Shown here: one piece after another, positions 20,051 through 27,610 of the stretch
Layout of the letters: each line of letters begins with the position of its first letter
How positions within the stretch are numbered: the stretch's first letter is position 1
Origin: an uncultured Opitutia bacterium
GTDB lineage: Bacteria > Verrucomicrobiota > Verrucomicrobiia > Opitutales > Opitutaceae
Direction of reading: 5' to 3'
DNA: 39,884 nt
Assembly (NCBI GenBank): GCA_903872425.1
Contig: CAIQKQ010000019.1
Coordinates: forward strand, 1-39,884
Notes under the pieces: generated by a model
What the model saw: the letters and a program-made list of their open reading frames with translations, nothing else
Told to the model about the DNA's origin: nothing
Database searches by the model: none
Position numbers and translations under genes: made by a program

Positions 20051-20072
20051 AAAAAGCGGGCGGGAAGCCCGC
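20051..20072 (-). terminator. Terminator-like hairpin directly upstream of the RGG-protein start
   Basis: On the minus strand a 6-bp GC stem (GCGGGC / GCCCGC) with a five-base loop is followed at once by TTTTT, the form of an intrinsic terminator. It lies about 200 bases after the autotransporter stop but only 8 bases before the ATG at 20042 of the next gene. It could end autotransporter transcripts, or act as an attenuator or translation-blocking leader hairpin for the RGG protein. Confidence 0.6.
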
Positions 20073-20268
20073 GAAGGTTGGCTGGTGTGCGCGTGGCGCG
20101 GCGAGAGTGAAAGCCCAGTGTCGCCCGTAGGCCCCCGGTGAAGCAAGCGCATTTCCACCGACGGCGAGTACGCCACTTCTCCCCCAGGAAAACCTCCCGC
20201 CGCCCAACCGGAGTAAGGGTGATACCACTCAAAGGTACTGTTGTGAACCCAGCGAACGTGGGCTCTGC

Positions 20269-22584
20269 TCAGAAGTTGATTTGGAACGAAGTGGCCAGCC
20301 AAAGGTTGGCCGCTTGCCCAGTGGTGGTGGCGTTGACGGAGATCGAGAAGAGGCCCCGGCTGGTGTCGTGTTCAATGCCCACCATGCCACGCGCCCAGTC
20401 CTGGCGTTGGCGCTGGCCTGGTGTCGTCACCGGGCCGATACCTATCCCAAAGTCCGCGGTGGTCGAAGCGCTCGTGCCCTGAAACCGATGCACCCCCTCA
20501 ATTGTGCCAACCAGGCGTAGACCGGTGCGGACCGCGTAAGCGCTGTTGACCCCCACGACGACTTCCGACGCTAGATCCTTGCGACCAGCGATGACAGCCG
20601 GAAAGCCGCCGCCAGTCTCGGTGAAGGTCGGAGTGGTGGTTTGCGCGACAGTGCCTTTCACATAAGGGGTGAGTGCGAGGCCACGCCATGCGATAGCGTT
20701 TTCCCAGTCGGCGCGCAGCGCACCTCCGGCGGTGTGTGCGTCAAACGAAGCCGAAGATGAGTCGGGTGTGCCTGCGTTTAAATAGCCGCGACGGATGTCG
20801 AGCAAATTCAGTTGGTAGAAGCCGGAGAGCGTGACCCAGAGCGCGCGGTTGGGGAGCTTGGTCAGCAGGTCGGCCATTAGGTAGGTGCCATTAAGCTCAG
20901 TCTTGCCAGCCACGGGCGTATGCTGGGTGGCGTTGGTCTTGCCCAAGGCCAAATTGAATTGGAGCCGGCCAAAGTTGTGCCCGACGCCGACCTCGCCGAC
21001 GCTGAGGTCGCCGTCGCGGCTGCCGTGGCTGTCCTCGCCGAGGTCGCCAGCGGCCCAGGCGGTGGACTTCCCCTCTGCGGCCCGGCGCGCCAGCGGATGA
21101 CCGTGCGCCCCGCTGAGCATCGTCCAGCCGGCGTCCGTCGCGAGGCTCAAGGAATTCGCCGTGCTCACCATCCCGCGCCGCAGCTCAGCCACTGTGATCG
21201 CGGCCCCCGGGATCCCGGTGCCGCCACGCGCGAGATACACGATGTCTTCGTTTTCCTGCAGTGAACCGGTGACCACAGTTCCGTCCTCGCTGACCGAATA
21301 AGCGGCCCCGGTCACAAAGGAAGCGCCCACTGTGACGCCGCTGTCGGTCAACCATTCCTCGACCGTCTGCATGCCGGTGGCCTCGGTCCAACGGAAAGCG
21401 TGAAACCCCTCTGAGTCCTGGAGCGTACCGACGACAACCGAACCGGTGTGGTTCATCGCACCGGCAAAGGAAAAAGTCGCCGTGCTGCCGCGGTTGTTGA
21501 GGTTCACCATTCCGGTGGTGGGCGTCCAACGGAAGGCTTGGGTTTGGTCATTCGGGAGGGTGTCGGAGTTGCCCACAACCACATTGCCATCGGTGCTCAC
21601 GAAACTGGCGGATGAGCGGGTGCCAGCACCGAGCGTGCCGAGATCGGTCATCGTGCCGGCCTTCCAGCGGAAAGCATGACTATCGGAGCCAGGAAGGGTG
21701 TCAGCCTCGCCCACAATTACGCTACCATCCGGGGTCATAGCGTTGGGAGTGGAAAACGTGCCCGTCCCGAGGGTACCCAAGTCCACCATACCCTCCGCCT
21801 GCGTCCAGCGAAACGCGTGCACATTGTCATGCGGGATGGTTTCGGAACTGCCGACGACCACCTCGCCATCCGTACTGACAAATTGGGCGAATGAATTGCT
21901 GCCGGTGCCCAAGGTGCCAAGGTCGGTCATCGTCGAAGTGGTTAAGGTCCAACGGAACGCATGTGAGTCGTTGGGGTTAACGTCAGCTTGGCCCACGATC
22001 ACGCTGCCGTCTGGGGTCATGGCCGTGGGACTTGAGGTGGAGCCGGTACCGAGCGTGCCAAGGTCCAGTATGCCATCCGCCTCAGTCCAGCGGAACGCGT
22101 GGCTCAAGCCACCGACCTCGTCAATGGCGGGAATAGTATCGGAACTGCCGACCACCACCTCGCCATCCGTGCTCACAAACTGGGCGAAAGAATTATTGCC
22201 GGTACCCAAGGTGCCAAGGTCGGTCATGGTCGAGCTCGTCACATCAAAGCGGAACGCATGAAAGGTATCGGCGGTAACCGCCGTTTCGCCCACGATCACG
22301 CCGCCATCCAGGGTGGTGGCGTTGTTGTAAACAGCACTGCCAGGACCAGGCGCACCAAGCGGAGGGCTGATGCTGGACGTGATCACCTGAGTCGTGAGTG
22401 TGGTAGCGTCCGATAAAAATATGTCGGCTGTGAAGTCACCGGTATTAACCTCGAACCCGTTTGGGTCACCGCCAGAGTTGAGAATTTGCGCCTGGACAGC
22501 GGACGGGGAGAGCCAAACTGAGCTCAAGGCGAGGAAAGCCAATAACCCACGGTACCACCGGCGGATGAGTGGATGGATTTTCAT
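20269..22584 (-). CDS. HAF-repeat autotransporter (surface protein)
   Basis: Predicted exported protein of 771 residues from the ATG at 22584. The signal peptide is 'LLAFLALSSVWL' ending near 'SAVQA'. A passenger follows, made of seven HAF-type repeats (HAFRW or variants, then 'DLGTLGTG' and 'DGxVVVG') spaced about 46-53 residues apart. The final 280-300 residues, from about 'VAELRRGMVSTANSL', look like an autotransporter beta-barrel domain, and the protein ends 'LATSFQINF', with the C-terminal aromatic residue expected for outer-membrane insertion. HAF repeats probably form beta-propeller or solenoid blades; ligand and function are unknown. The gene stands alone, flanked by an AT-rich gap upstream and a terminator-like hairpin downstream. 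The track start at 22614 adds 10 residues before the basic region of the signal. Confidence 0.85.
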   Translation of the reverse strand: MKIHPLIRRWYRGLLAFLALSSVWLSPSAVQAQILNSGGDPNGFEVNTGDFTADIFLSDATTLTTQVITSSISPPLGAPGPGSAVYNNATTLDGGVIVGETAVTADTFHAFRFDVTSSTMTDLGTLGTGNNSFAQFVSTDGEVVVGSSDTIPAIDEVGGLSHAFRWTEADGILDLGTLGTGSTSSPTAMTPDGSVIVGQADVNPNDSHAFRWTLTTSTMTDLGTLGTGSNSFAQFVSTDGEVVVGSSETIPHDNVHAFRWTQAEGMVDLGTLGTGTFSTPNAMTPDGSVIVGEADTLPGSDSHAFRWKAGTMTDLGTLGAGTRSSASFVSTDGNVVVGNSDTLPNDQTQAFRWTPTTGMVNLNNRGSTATFSFAGAMNHTGSVVVGTLQDSEGFHAFRWTEATGMQTVEEWLTDSGVTVGASFVTGAAYSVSEDGTVVTGSLQENEDIVYLARGGTGIPGAAITVAELRRGMVSTANSLSLATDAGWTMLSGAHGHPLARRAAEGKSTAWAAGDLGEDSHGSRDGDLSVGEVGVGHNFGRLQFNLALGKTNATQHTPVAGKTELNGTYLMADLLTKLPNRALWVTLSGFYQLNLLDIRRGYLNAGTPDSSSASFDAHTAGGALRADWENAIAWRGLALTPYVKGTVAQTTTPTFTETGGGFPAVIAGRKDLASEVVVGVNSAYAVRTGLRLVGTIEGVHRFQGTSASTTADFGIGIGPVTTPGQRQRQDWARGMVGIEHDTSRGLFSISVNATTTGQAANLWLATSFQINF
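21370..22317 (-). repeat. HAF-repeat array within the autotransporter passenger
   Basis: Seven repeats of roughly 46-53 residues (about 140-160 bases). Repeats containing 'FAQFVSTDGEVVVGSS' alternate with repeats containing 'AMTPDGSVIVG', so the higher-order unit is about 100 residues. At DNA level, near-identical stretches recur around 21905 and 22205, pointing to duplication of a two-blade unit. The last two repeats (QAFRW, then HAFRWTEATG) are more diverged. Confidence 0.8.
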
Positions 22585-22633
22585 GTAGTGAATACTAAAG
22601 GAAAATAGCTGCAATCACCGGACGCGGCCGGTG

Positions 22634-22971
22634 CACTTCAGCCGTAAAATCCAGCTGTTTGCCATTTCTGCAAATCCAAAAATCCTACTTTATAGGCTTC
22701 GAGATTTTCAGGACTTGGGCCGCTACCGGCATGGGCTTTGCCCCTTACCATTCTGTCACTCAGATTTTTGTAAAAATTGATATCGGATATCAGAAGTCAG
22801 TTACCGAGGTCAGCAGGCCGAAATCAGCCAATCCGAAATCCGCCTAATTTCAAAGCCACCATCCAAAATCCAAAATTTCAAAGCTGCCCCTCCTCCTACG
22901 GTAATCCGCACTACGCAATTCTCAAATCGTCCTACGGTCTATCCAAAATCAAAATTGCGGATTTCGCTAGT
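22634..22971. other. AT-rich, low-complexity intergenic region
   Basis: About 340 bases between the autotransporter leader and tRNA-Leu with base composition much lower in GC than the surroundings. It is made of short imperfect words such as ATCCAAAATC, TCCGAAATCCG, CAAAATTTC and CCTACGGT, each repeated, plus a small palindrome GATATCGGATATC. No credible ORF, RNA or promoter pair stands out. A hairpin (CACCGG / CCGGTG, 22616-22633) borders it in the autotransporter leader. It resembles decayed or repeat-derived spacer DNA. Confidence 0.6.
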
Positions 22972-23056
22972 TGGTGCTCGGGACAGGACTCGAACCTGCA
23001 CGCCTTACGGCACACGCCCCTCAAACGTGTGTGTCTACCAATTCCACCACCCGAGC
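22972..23056 (-). tRNA. tRNA-Leu, anticodon GAG
   Basis: Read on the minus strand this is a type II tRNA: 7-bp acceptor stem GCTCGGG / CCCGAGC, D-arm 'GTGGAATTGGTAGACA', anticodon arm CACGT-TTGAGGG-GCGTG giving anticodon GAG (Leu, CUC/CUU), a long variable arm 'TGCCGTAAGGCG', a T-arm containing GGTTCGAGTCC, discriminator A and an encoded CCA. The 85-base length includes CCA. The G-starting acceptor and TTGAGG anticodon loop match bacterial tRNA-Leu(GAG). Confidence 0.96.
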
Positions 23057-23079
23057 ATTTTGCTAACCAAGGGAACGTG

Positions 23080-23108
23080 ACTAAACGCGACGCCGTCTAG
23101 CTTGTCCA
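23080..23108 (-). promoter_or_regulatory. Candidate promoter of tRNA-Leu
   Basis: On the minus strand TGGACA (23103-23108), a 17-base spacer and TTTAGT (23080-23085) form a plausible -35/-10 pair about 24 bases upstream of the tRNA 5' end. Spacing is ideal, but each hexamer is only a partial match. Confidence 0.35.
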
Positions 23109-23209
23109 GCGTGGAAATGAGGATTTTTTGCCGGAACTTGCGCCCGCAGGCATCGGCACGGTTTGAGTGCACAGCCAAGGGTGCTGGCGCGACGCCGACC
23201 TCGGGCAAG

Positions 23210-24643
23210 TCAGCGTACGGTAATCGTCACGTCGCGGTAAGTACCCCGGGAGTAGAGGCTGACCACATTCGGGCCTGGCTTGAGCAGACTGCGGGCGGCG
23301 GCGAGGTCGGTCACATCAATCTGGTTGATTTGCAGAATGACTTGTCCGGGCGCGAGCTGGTCGGCGTAGGCGGAGTTGTTTTTGACCTCGGAAACAACGA
23401 GACCGCCAGTCGGCGGCGGGGTAGCATTTCCCCGGCCGCCACCACCGAGGCTGCGCGCGGCGGCCGGCGTGAGCGGGATGGCGCGCACGCCTGGGAGCAA
23501 GTCGGAGAGTGTTTCGTCGAGTTGGGCGAGGCGGACATTACGGGCGTCGGGCTTGCCGGCGTGGAGAAATTTTACGGCGACGTCGCGACCAGGAGCCATC
23601 TGCGAAACAGTAAGGCGAAACTCTTGGATGGACGCGACGGCATGGCCGCCGACGGAGATAATGACGTCATCGGGTTTGAGGCCGGCCTTGGCCGCGGGGC
23701 TGTCGGCGGCGACCTCAGTGATGAACACGCCCTTAGTATCCTTGGGGAGCTTGGCGGCATCGGCACGTTCGGCCGTGAGGGTTTCGCCACCGACGCCGAG
23801 GAAGCCTCGGACCACCTTGCCGCCGTTCTCGATCAGATTCCGCATAATGCTCGCGACCAAGTTGACGGGAATGGAAAATCCGATACCGATGCTGCCGGAT
23901 GACGGGGAGATGATGGCGCTGTTGAGGCCGACCAGGCGACCCCGGGCGTCTACGAGCGGTCCACCGGAATTACCCATGTTGATGGCGGCGTCGGTCTGGA
24001 TGAAATCTTCGTAGCCGCCAACATCATCGAGAATGCCAAGGTCGGTGCGACCCTTGGCCGAGACTATCCCGCTCGTGACGGTCTGTCCGACGCCGAGCGG
24101 ATTGCCGATGGCAAACACGATGTCGCCCACGCGCACCTTGTCGCTGTCGGCCAGCGTGAGCGCCGGAAGTTTGCTCGCGTCAATTTTGATGATAGCAATG
24201 TCGGTTTTCTCATCGGCCCCGATAAGCTTGGCCTTGAACTCATGGTCGTCGGCCAACGAAACCGTCAGCTCGTCCGCGCCCTCGACGACATGGTTGTTGG
24301 TGAGAATATAACCATCCGGCGAGACGATCACGCCCGAACCGAGGCCCTCCTGCTTGCGCGGCTGACCGCCACCACTGCCGCCGCCGCGCCGACCGAAGCC
24401 CGCTGGCCGACGGACCATCACGATGGAATGGACGGACACAACAGCCTGCTGGACGGGCTCCAGCATGTCGGCGTAACTGGCAAGGTGGCCGGCCGAGCCT
24501 GCGCCGACGGGAGAGGCGTCCAGCTTGAGCACGGGCATGGCGACAGCCGGCGCGGATTTGGAGTCGGCCGCCAGCAAGCGGCCTAACCCCGATGCGAGGA
24601 GCACCACAATAGGCAAAACACGGAGAAAGAAACGTGCGGTCAT
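23210..24643 (-). CDS. DegP/HtrA-like periplasmic serine protease with PDZ domains
   Basis: Envelope quality-control protease of the trypsin-like HtrA family (477 residues). An N-terminal signal peptide ('LRVLPIVVLLASGLGRLLAADS') exports it. The catalytic triad is His118 ('TNNHVVEG'), Asp148 ('KTDIAIIK') and Ser226 ('NMGNSGGPL'). A Gly/Arg-rich loop ('FGRRGGGSGGGQPRK') precedes the protease core, in the place of the regulatory LA loop. The first PDZ domain starts around 'RGFLGVGGETL' and contains 'AKAGLKPDDVIISVGG'. The second, C-terminal PDZ ('GLVVSEVKNNSAYADQLAPGQVILQIN') is complete, ending 'YRDVTITVR'. It is the last gene of the lpxD-prs-degP run, about 95 bases after prs. Whether it is a DegP, DegQ or DegS orthologue cannot be decided here; the two PDZ domains argue against DegS. 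Confidence 0.93.
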   Translation of the reverse strand: MTARFFLRVLPIVVLLASGLGRLLAADSKSAPAVAMPVLKLDASPVGAGSAGHLASYADMLEPVQQAVVSVHSIVMVRRPAGFGRRGGGSGGGQPRKQEGLGSGVIVSPDGYILTNNHVVEGADELTVSLADDHEFKAKLIGADEKTDIAIIKIDASKLPALTLADSDKVRVGDIVFAIGNPLGVGQTVTSGIVSAKGRTDLGILDDVGGYEDFIQTDAAINMGNSGGPLVDARGRLVGLNSAIISPSSGSIGIGFSIPVNLVASIMRNLIENGGKVVRGFLGVGGETLTAERADAAKLPKDTKGVFITEVAADSPAAKAGLKPDDVIISVGGHAVASIQEFRLTVSQMAPGRDVAVKFLHAGKPDARNVRLAQLDETLSDLLPGVRAIPLTPAAARSLGGGGRGNATPPPTGGLVVSEVKNNSAYADQLAPGQVILQINQIDVTDLAAARSLLKPGPNVVSLYSRGTYRDVTITVR

Positions 24644-24737
24644 AGGAGTGGGGATAAGTGAAACGGAGAACTTAAGCTTGGCAAATGACGCAGCGCACGG
24701 ACGGATGTTTCACGGCTCCGCCAGGCCGACGGAGCGG

Positions 24738-25685
24738 CTAAAAGCCTTTGATTTTGAACAGACTTGTCACGCTCTCGTTGGAGTGGATGCGGACGATGGC
24801 GTCGGCGAGCAGGTCGCCGATGTTGAGCACGCGAATGGGGAGCTGGTGCGCCTCAACCGGGATGGAGTTGGTGGTGATGAGCTCATCAATGTCGCGCTTG
24901 CCGAGACGTTCGTATGCAAGCGAGTTGAGGAGCGCGTGGCTGACGGCGGCGCGAACGCTGACCGCACCGTGGGCCCGGAGAAGCTTGGCGGCGTTGACAA
25001 GTGTGCCAGCAGTTTCGGTGATGTCATCCACGATGAGCACATCTTTGCCGGCGACCTCGCCGACGATGTTGACAGGTTCGACGGTAGTGGCGCTGGTGCG
25101 TTTTTTCCAGACCATGCCGAGGCCGGTGCCGAGAAGGTTGGCGTAGGCAGCGGCCATCTTCATGCCACCGACGTCGGGCGAGACCACGACCAGGTTATCA
25201 CAACGCAGCGTGGCGAAGTACTTGAAGAAAACCGGTGAGGCAAAGAGGTGGTCCACCGGAATATCAAAGAATCCCTGGATTTGCTGCGAGTGCAGATCCA
25301 TCGTAAGGATACGGTTCGCCCCAGCGGCGACCAATAAGTTGGCGACCAACTTCGCGGTGATCGGCACGCGGGGCTGGTCCTTGCGGTCCTGCCGCGCGTA
25401 ACCGTAGAAGGGCATCACCGCAGTGATGCGGTGGGCCGACGCCCGCTTGGCGGCGTCAATCATGATCAGCAGCTCCATGATGTGCTGATTCGTCGGCGTG
25501 CAGGTGGACTGGACGATGAAGACGTCCTGCCCGCGGATATTTTCGTCAATTTTGACGAACGTCTCCCCATCGGGAAAGCTCGTGACGGTGGCGGCACCGA
25601 GCGGCACGCCGACGTGGCGGCAGATGTCCTCGGCGAGAGGACGGTTGGAGTTGCCGGAAAATATTTTCAGCCGTGGCTCGCTCAT
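24738..25685 (-). CDS. prs: Ribose-phosphate pyrophosphokinase (PRPP synthase)
   Basis: Prs makes PRPP from ribose 5-phosphate and ATP, feeding purine, pyrimidine, histidine, tryptophan and NAD synthesis. The 315-residue length is the family standard. It begins 'LKIFSGNSNRPLAEDICRHVGV'. The ATP-binding flexible loop region is 'YGYARQDRKDQPRVPITAKL', the central catalytic stretch is 'MDLHSQQIQGFFDIPVDHL', and the PRPP-binding motif is 'VLIVDDITETAGTL'. It ends 'VTSLFKIKGF', close to the usual class I end. It follows lpxD by 25 bases on the same strand, so the two are probably co-transcribed even though their pathways differ. Confidence 0.96.
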   Translation of the reverse strand: MSEPRLKIFSGNSNRPLAEDICRHVGVPLGAATVTSFPDGETFVKIDENIRGQDVFIVQSTCTPTNQHIMELLIMIDAAKRASAHRITAVMPFYGYARQDRKDQPRVPITAKLVANLLVAAGANRILTMDLHSQQIQGFFDIPVDHLFASPVFFKYFATLRCDNLVVVSPDVGGMKMAAAYANLLGTGLGMVWKKRTSATTVEPVNIVGEVAGKDVLIVDDITETAGTLVNAAKLLRAHGAVSVRAAVSHALLNSLAYERLGKRDIDELITTNSIPVEAHQLPIRVLNIGDLLADAIVRIHSNESVTSLFKIKGF

Positions 25686-25710
25686 TGGTGGCGACAGCGT
25701 GACGAGAATG

Positions 25711-26766
25711 TCACGCGGCGGAAGACTTTTTTAAGCGAACAATCTCAGCCTCTAAATCGCCGACGCGCCGGAACAGCGCGGGCAGCCGCTGGCGCAGGAC
25801 CCGAATACGTTGCTCAAGCTGGATCGGAATCGCCGGGTAGCCGTCCACAAACGCTCCGTCGGCCAGGTCGCGCGTGACGCCTGCCTGCCCGCCAACCTTG
25901 GCTCCTTTCCCCAGAGCGAGATGACCCGCCACACCGGCCTGGCCGCCAAAGATGGCGTAATCGCCAATCGTCGTGCTGCCCGAAATACCGACCTGCGCGC
26001 AGAAGAGGCAGTGCTTTCCGATGACCACGTTATGCGCAATCTGGACGAGGTTGTCGATCTTAGTCCCCTCCCCGATGACCGTGCGGCTGAAGCGCGCACG
26101 ATCAATGGTGGAGTTCGCCCCGATCTCCACGTCGCGCTCGATCAGCACCTGCCCGACCTGCGGCACTTTCTCGTGGCGGCCAGCGACAAACTCGTAGCCA
26201 AAGCCATCGGAACCGACCACGACGCCCGCGTGCAGCCGCACGCGCTCGCGCAGCTCGCACTCGGCCGTGACCACCACGCCCGGCATGAGCCAGCAGTCGT
26301 CGCCCACTCGGGCGTTACGGCCGAGAAAAATCTGTGCCTGCAAATGCGCCCGCTCGCCCACCACCGCGCCGGCCTCGACCACACAGAGCGGGCCGACGGT
26401 CGCCGTCGCTGCCACCCGCGCGTCCGGCGCGACCACCGCGCTGGGATGGACGCCCGCTGCCGGCCGCGGCCAGAGCGTCCGCTCGAGGCGAGCGCACACG
26501 CGAGCGAGCGCAACAGAGGGATTTTCGACAAAAAGAAACAGCTGCCCCGTCCCCGGCTCGACCGCACAATCCGGTGGCAGCAAGATCACGGACGCGGCGG
26601 ACGCGGCCACGTCGGCCTTGTACTTTACGTTACCGAGAAATGACAGCTCACCGGCCCCCGCACCGCGCAACGCAGCCAACCCGCCAATGATCGCGGTCGT
26701 AGCCCCCTTGGAGGCAAGCGGACGAACAATGTCCACAATTTCGGCGGCGCTCAGAGAGATTTGCAT
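25711..26766 (-). CDS. lpxD: UDP-3-O-(3-hydroxyacyl)glucosamine N-acyltransferase
   Basis: LpxD adds the second, N-linked hydroxyacyl chain in lipid A synthesis, in the cytoplasm. The N-terminal uridine-binding domain includes 'LSFLGNVKYKADVAAS'. The left-handed beta-helix of hexapeptide repeats starts near 'HPSAVVAPDARVAATATVG', with the catalytic His in 'VQIAHNVVIGKHC' and the conserved 'GGQAGVAGHLALG'. A C-terminal coiled helix ('RVLRQRLPALFRRVGDLEAEIVRLKK') follows the helix end. The ATG at 26766 (352 residues, MQISLSAAEIV) is preferred to 26787. The gene is separated from skp/ompH by a strong terminator, so it needs its own promoter. Confidence 0.95.
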   Translation of the reverse strand: MQISLSAAEIVDIVRPLASKGATTAIIGGLAALRGAGAGELSFLGNVKYKADVAASAASVILLPPDCAVEPGTGQLFLFVENPSVALARVCARLERTLWPRPAAGVHPSAVVAPDARVAATATVGPLCVVEAGAVVGERAHLQAQIFLGRNARVGDDCWLMPGVVVTAECELRERVRLHAGVVVGSDGFGYEFVAGRHEKVPQVGQVLIERDVEIGANSTIDRARFSRTVIGEGTKIDNLVQIAHNVVIGKHCLFCAQVGISGSTTIGDYAIFGGQAGVAGHLALGKGAKVGGQAGVTRDLADGAFVDGYPAIPIQLEQRIRVLRQRLPALFRRVGDLEAEIVRLKKSSAA

Positions 26767-26828
26767 GGGCCAAAACTCTGACGGCATTCACCACGCATGG
26801 CAATGCCACAGTCGCTTCGCCGGTGCAC

Positions 26829-26858
26829 AAAAAACCCCGGCCCAATCACGGGCCGGGG
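26829..26858 (-). terminator. Intrinsic terminator after skp/ompH
   Basis: On the minus strand a 9-bp GC stem (CCCCGGCCC / GGGCCGGGG) with a six-base loop is followed by six T. It starts 22 bases after the skp stop and ends 62 bases before the lpxD start, so it should end the dnaB-bamA-skp transcript. Confidence 0.93.
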
Positions 26859-26879
26859 CGAAAGGTTCGATGGGGTCAC

Positions 26880-27587
26880 TCAGGGCGCTTTCGGCGCCGG
26901 GAAGACCACAGAGGGCGCGGCCGAATCGGACGCGGCGGGTTTGACCATGGTCCCGGCCGGCACCGGCGCTACGGGTGCGAGTGGCGCGAGGGGCGCGGCT
27001 GCGGTGGGATGGCCGGCGTTAAGCGATTTCAGCACTTCTTCGGTGATATCGGTGTAAGCGCTGTCGAGCCAAAGGAAACTGCTGGTGCCAAAATTATTGT
27101 TGTTGGACCGATCAATCAGCATGTTCGCGCCCTTCTGTTGCGCGATTTTCTTCGCGGCCTCGGTGATCAGAGGGATAGTCGTGCCACGGTAGTTGGCAAT
27201 CGTGTTGGCCGCCACATCATTGGTGTTTTTGGAGAGAAGCTGGAGATCGGCTTCCTTATCCTGGATGCGTTTCCTCAGGTCGGCCCCTTGTTTTTCCGCC
27301 TCGGCCTTGGCGGCAGCGGTGATAGTCGGATCACCGGTCACTTTGGCCGCCAGCTCTTGGTATTTCGTAATCAGATCGGCGCGATCTTTAACGAGTGGCT
27401 CGGCCTGCTTCTTCGCCTGCTCAGCGTAGTCGTTGAGCTTGGCCTGCTGAATGGCCGTGTCCCAATAGCCCTCATAGGCTTTCTGGAAGTCAATCACGAC
27501 GATCTTGGGCGTGGGCTGGGCAGTAAGACTGACGGCACCAAGGACGGTGAGCGCGGCAGCAAGAATGAATTTGACGGAGGATTTCAT
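26880..27587 (-). CDS. OmpH/Skp-family periplasmic chaperone
   Basis: Predicted periplasmic holdase for unfolded outer-membrane proteins. The 235-residue product has a signal peptide ('FILAAALTVLGAVSLTAQ'), the OmpH family start 'KIVVIDFQKAYEGYWDTA', then a long Lys/Ala/Gln-rich coiled-coil arm from about residue 45 to 120 and the returning 'IPLITEAAKKIAQQKGANMLIDRS' strand-helix. The end is a Pro/Ala-rich tail ('PLAPLAPVAPVPAG'), longer than in Skp of enterobacteria. It follows bamA by 23 bases, the usual bamA-skp arrangement. OmpH family membership is clear; functional equivalence to E. coli Skp is inferred. Confidence 0.9.
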   Translation of the reverse strand: MKSSVKFILAAALTVLGAVSLTAQPTPKIVVIDFQKAYEGYWDTAIQQAKLNDYAEQAKKQAEPLVKDRADLITKYQELAAKVTGDPTITAAAKAEAEKQGADLRKRIQDKEADLQLLSKNTNDVAANTIANYRGTTIPLITEAAKKIAQQKGANMLIDRSNNNNFGTSSFLWLDSAYTDITEEVLKSLNAGHPTAAAPLAPLAPVAPVPAGTMVKPAASDSAAPSVVFPAPKAP

Positions 27588-27610
27588 GGAGAGAGAAAAA
27601 TAGGCGACAC

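Noticed and set aside
22840-22970. Possible CRISPR-like or tandem array in the AT-rich spacer
   Set aside because: The repeated words are short, unequally spaced and imperfect, with no constant repeat-spacer unit and no cas genes.
24690-24735. GCTCCG / CGGAGC hairpin after prs
   Set aside because: Only 6 bp with a long loop and no T run on the transcribed strand, so not called a terminator.
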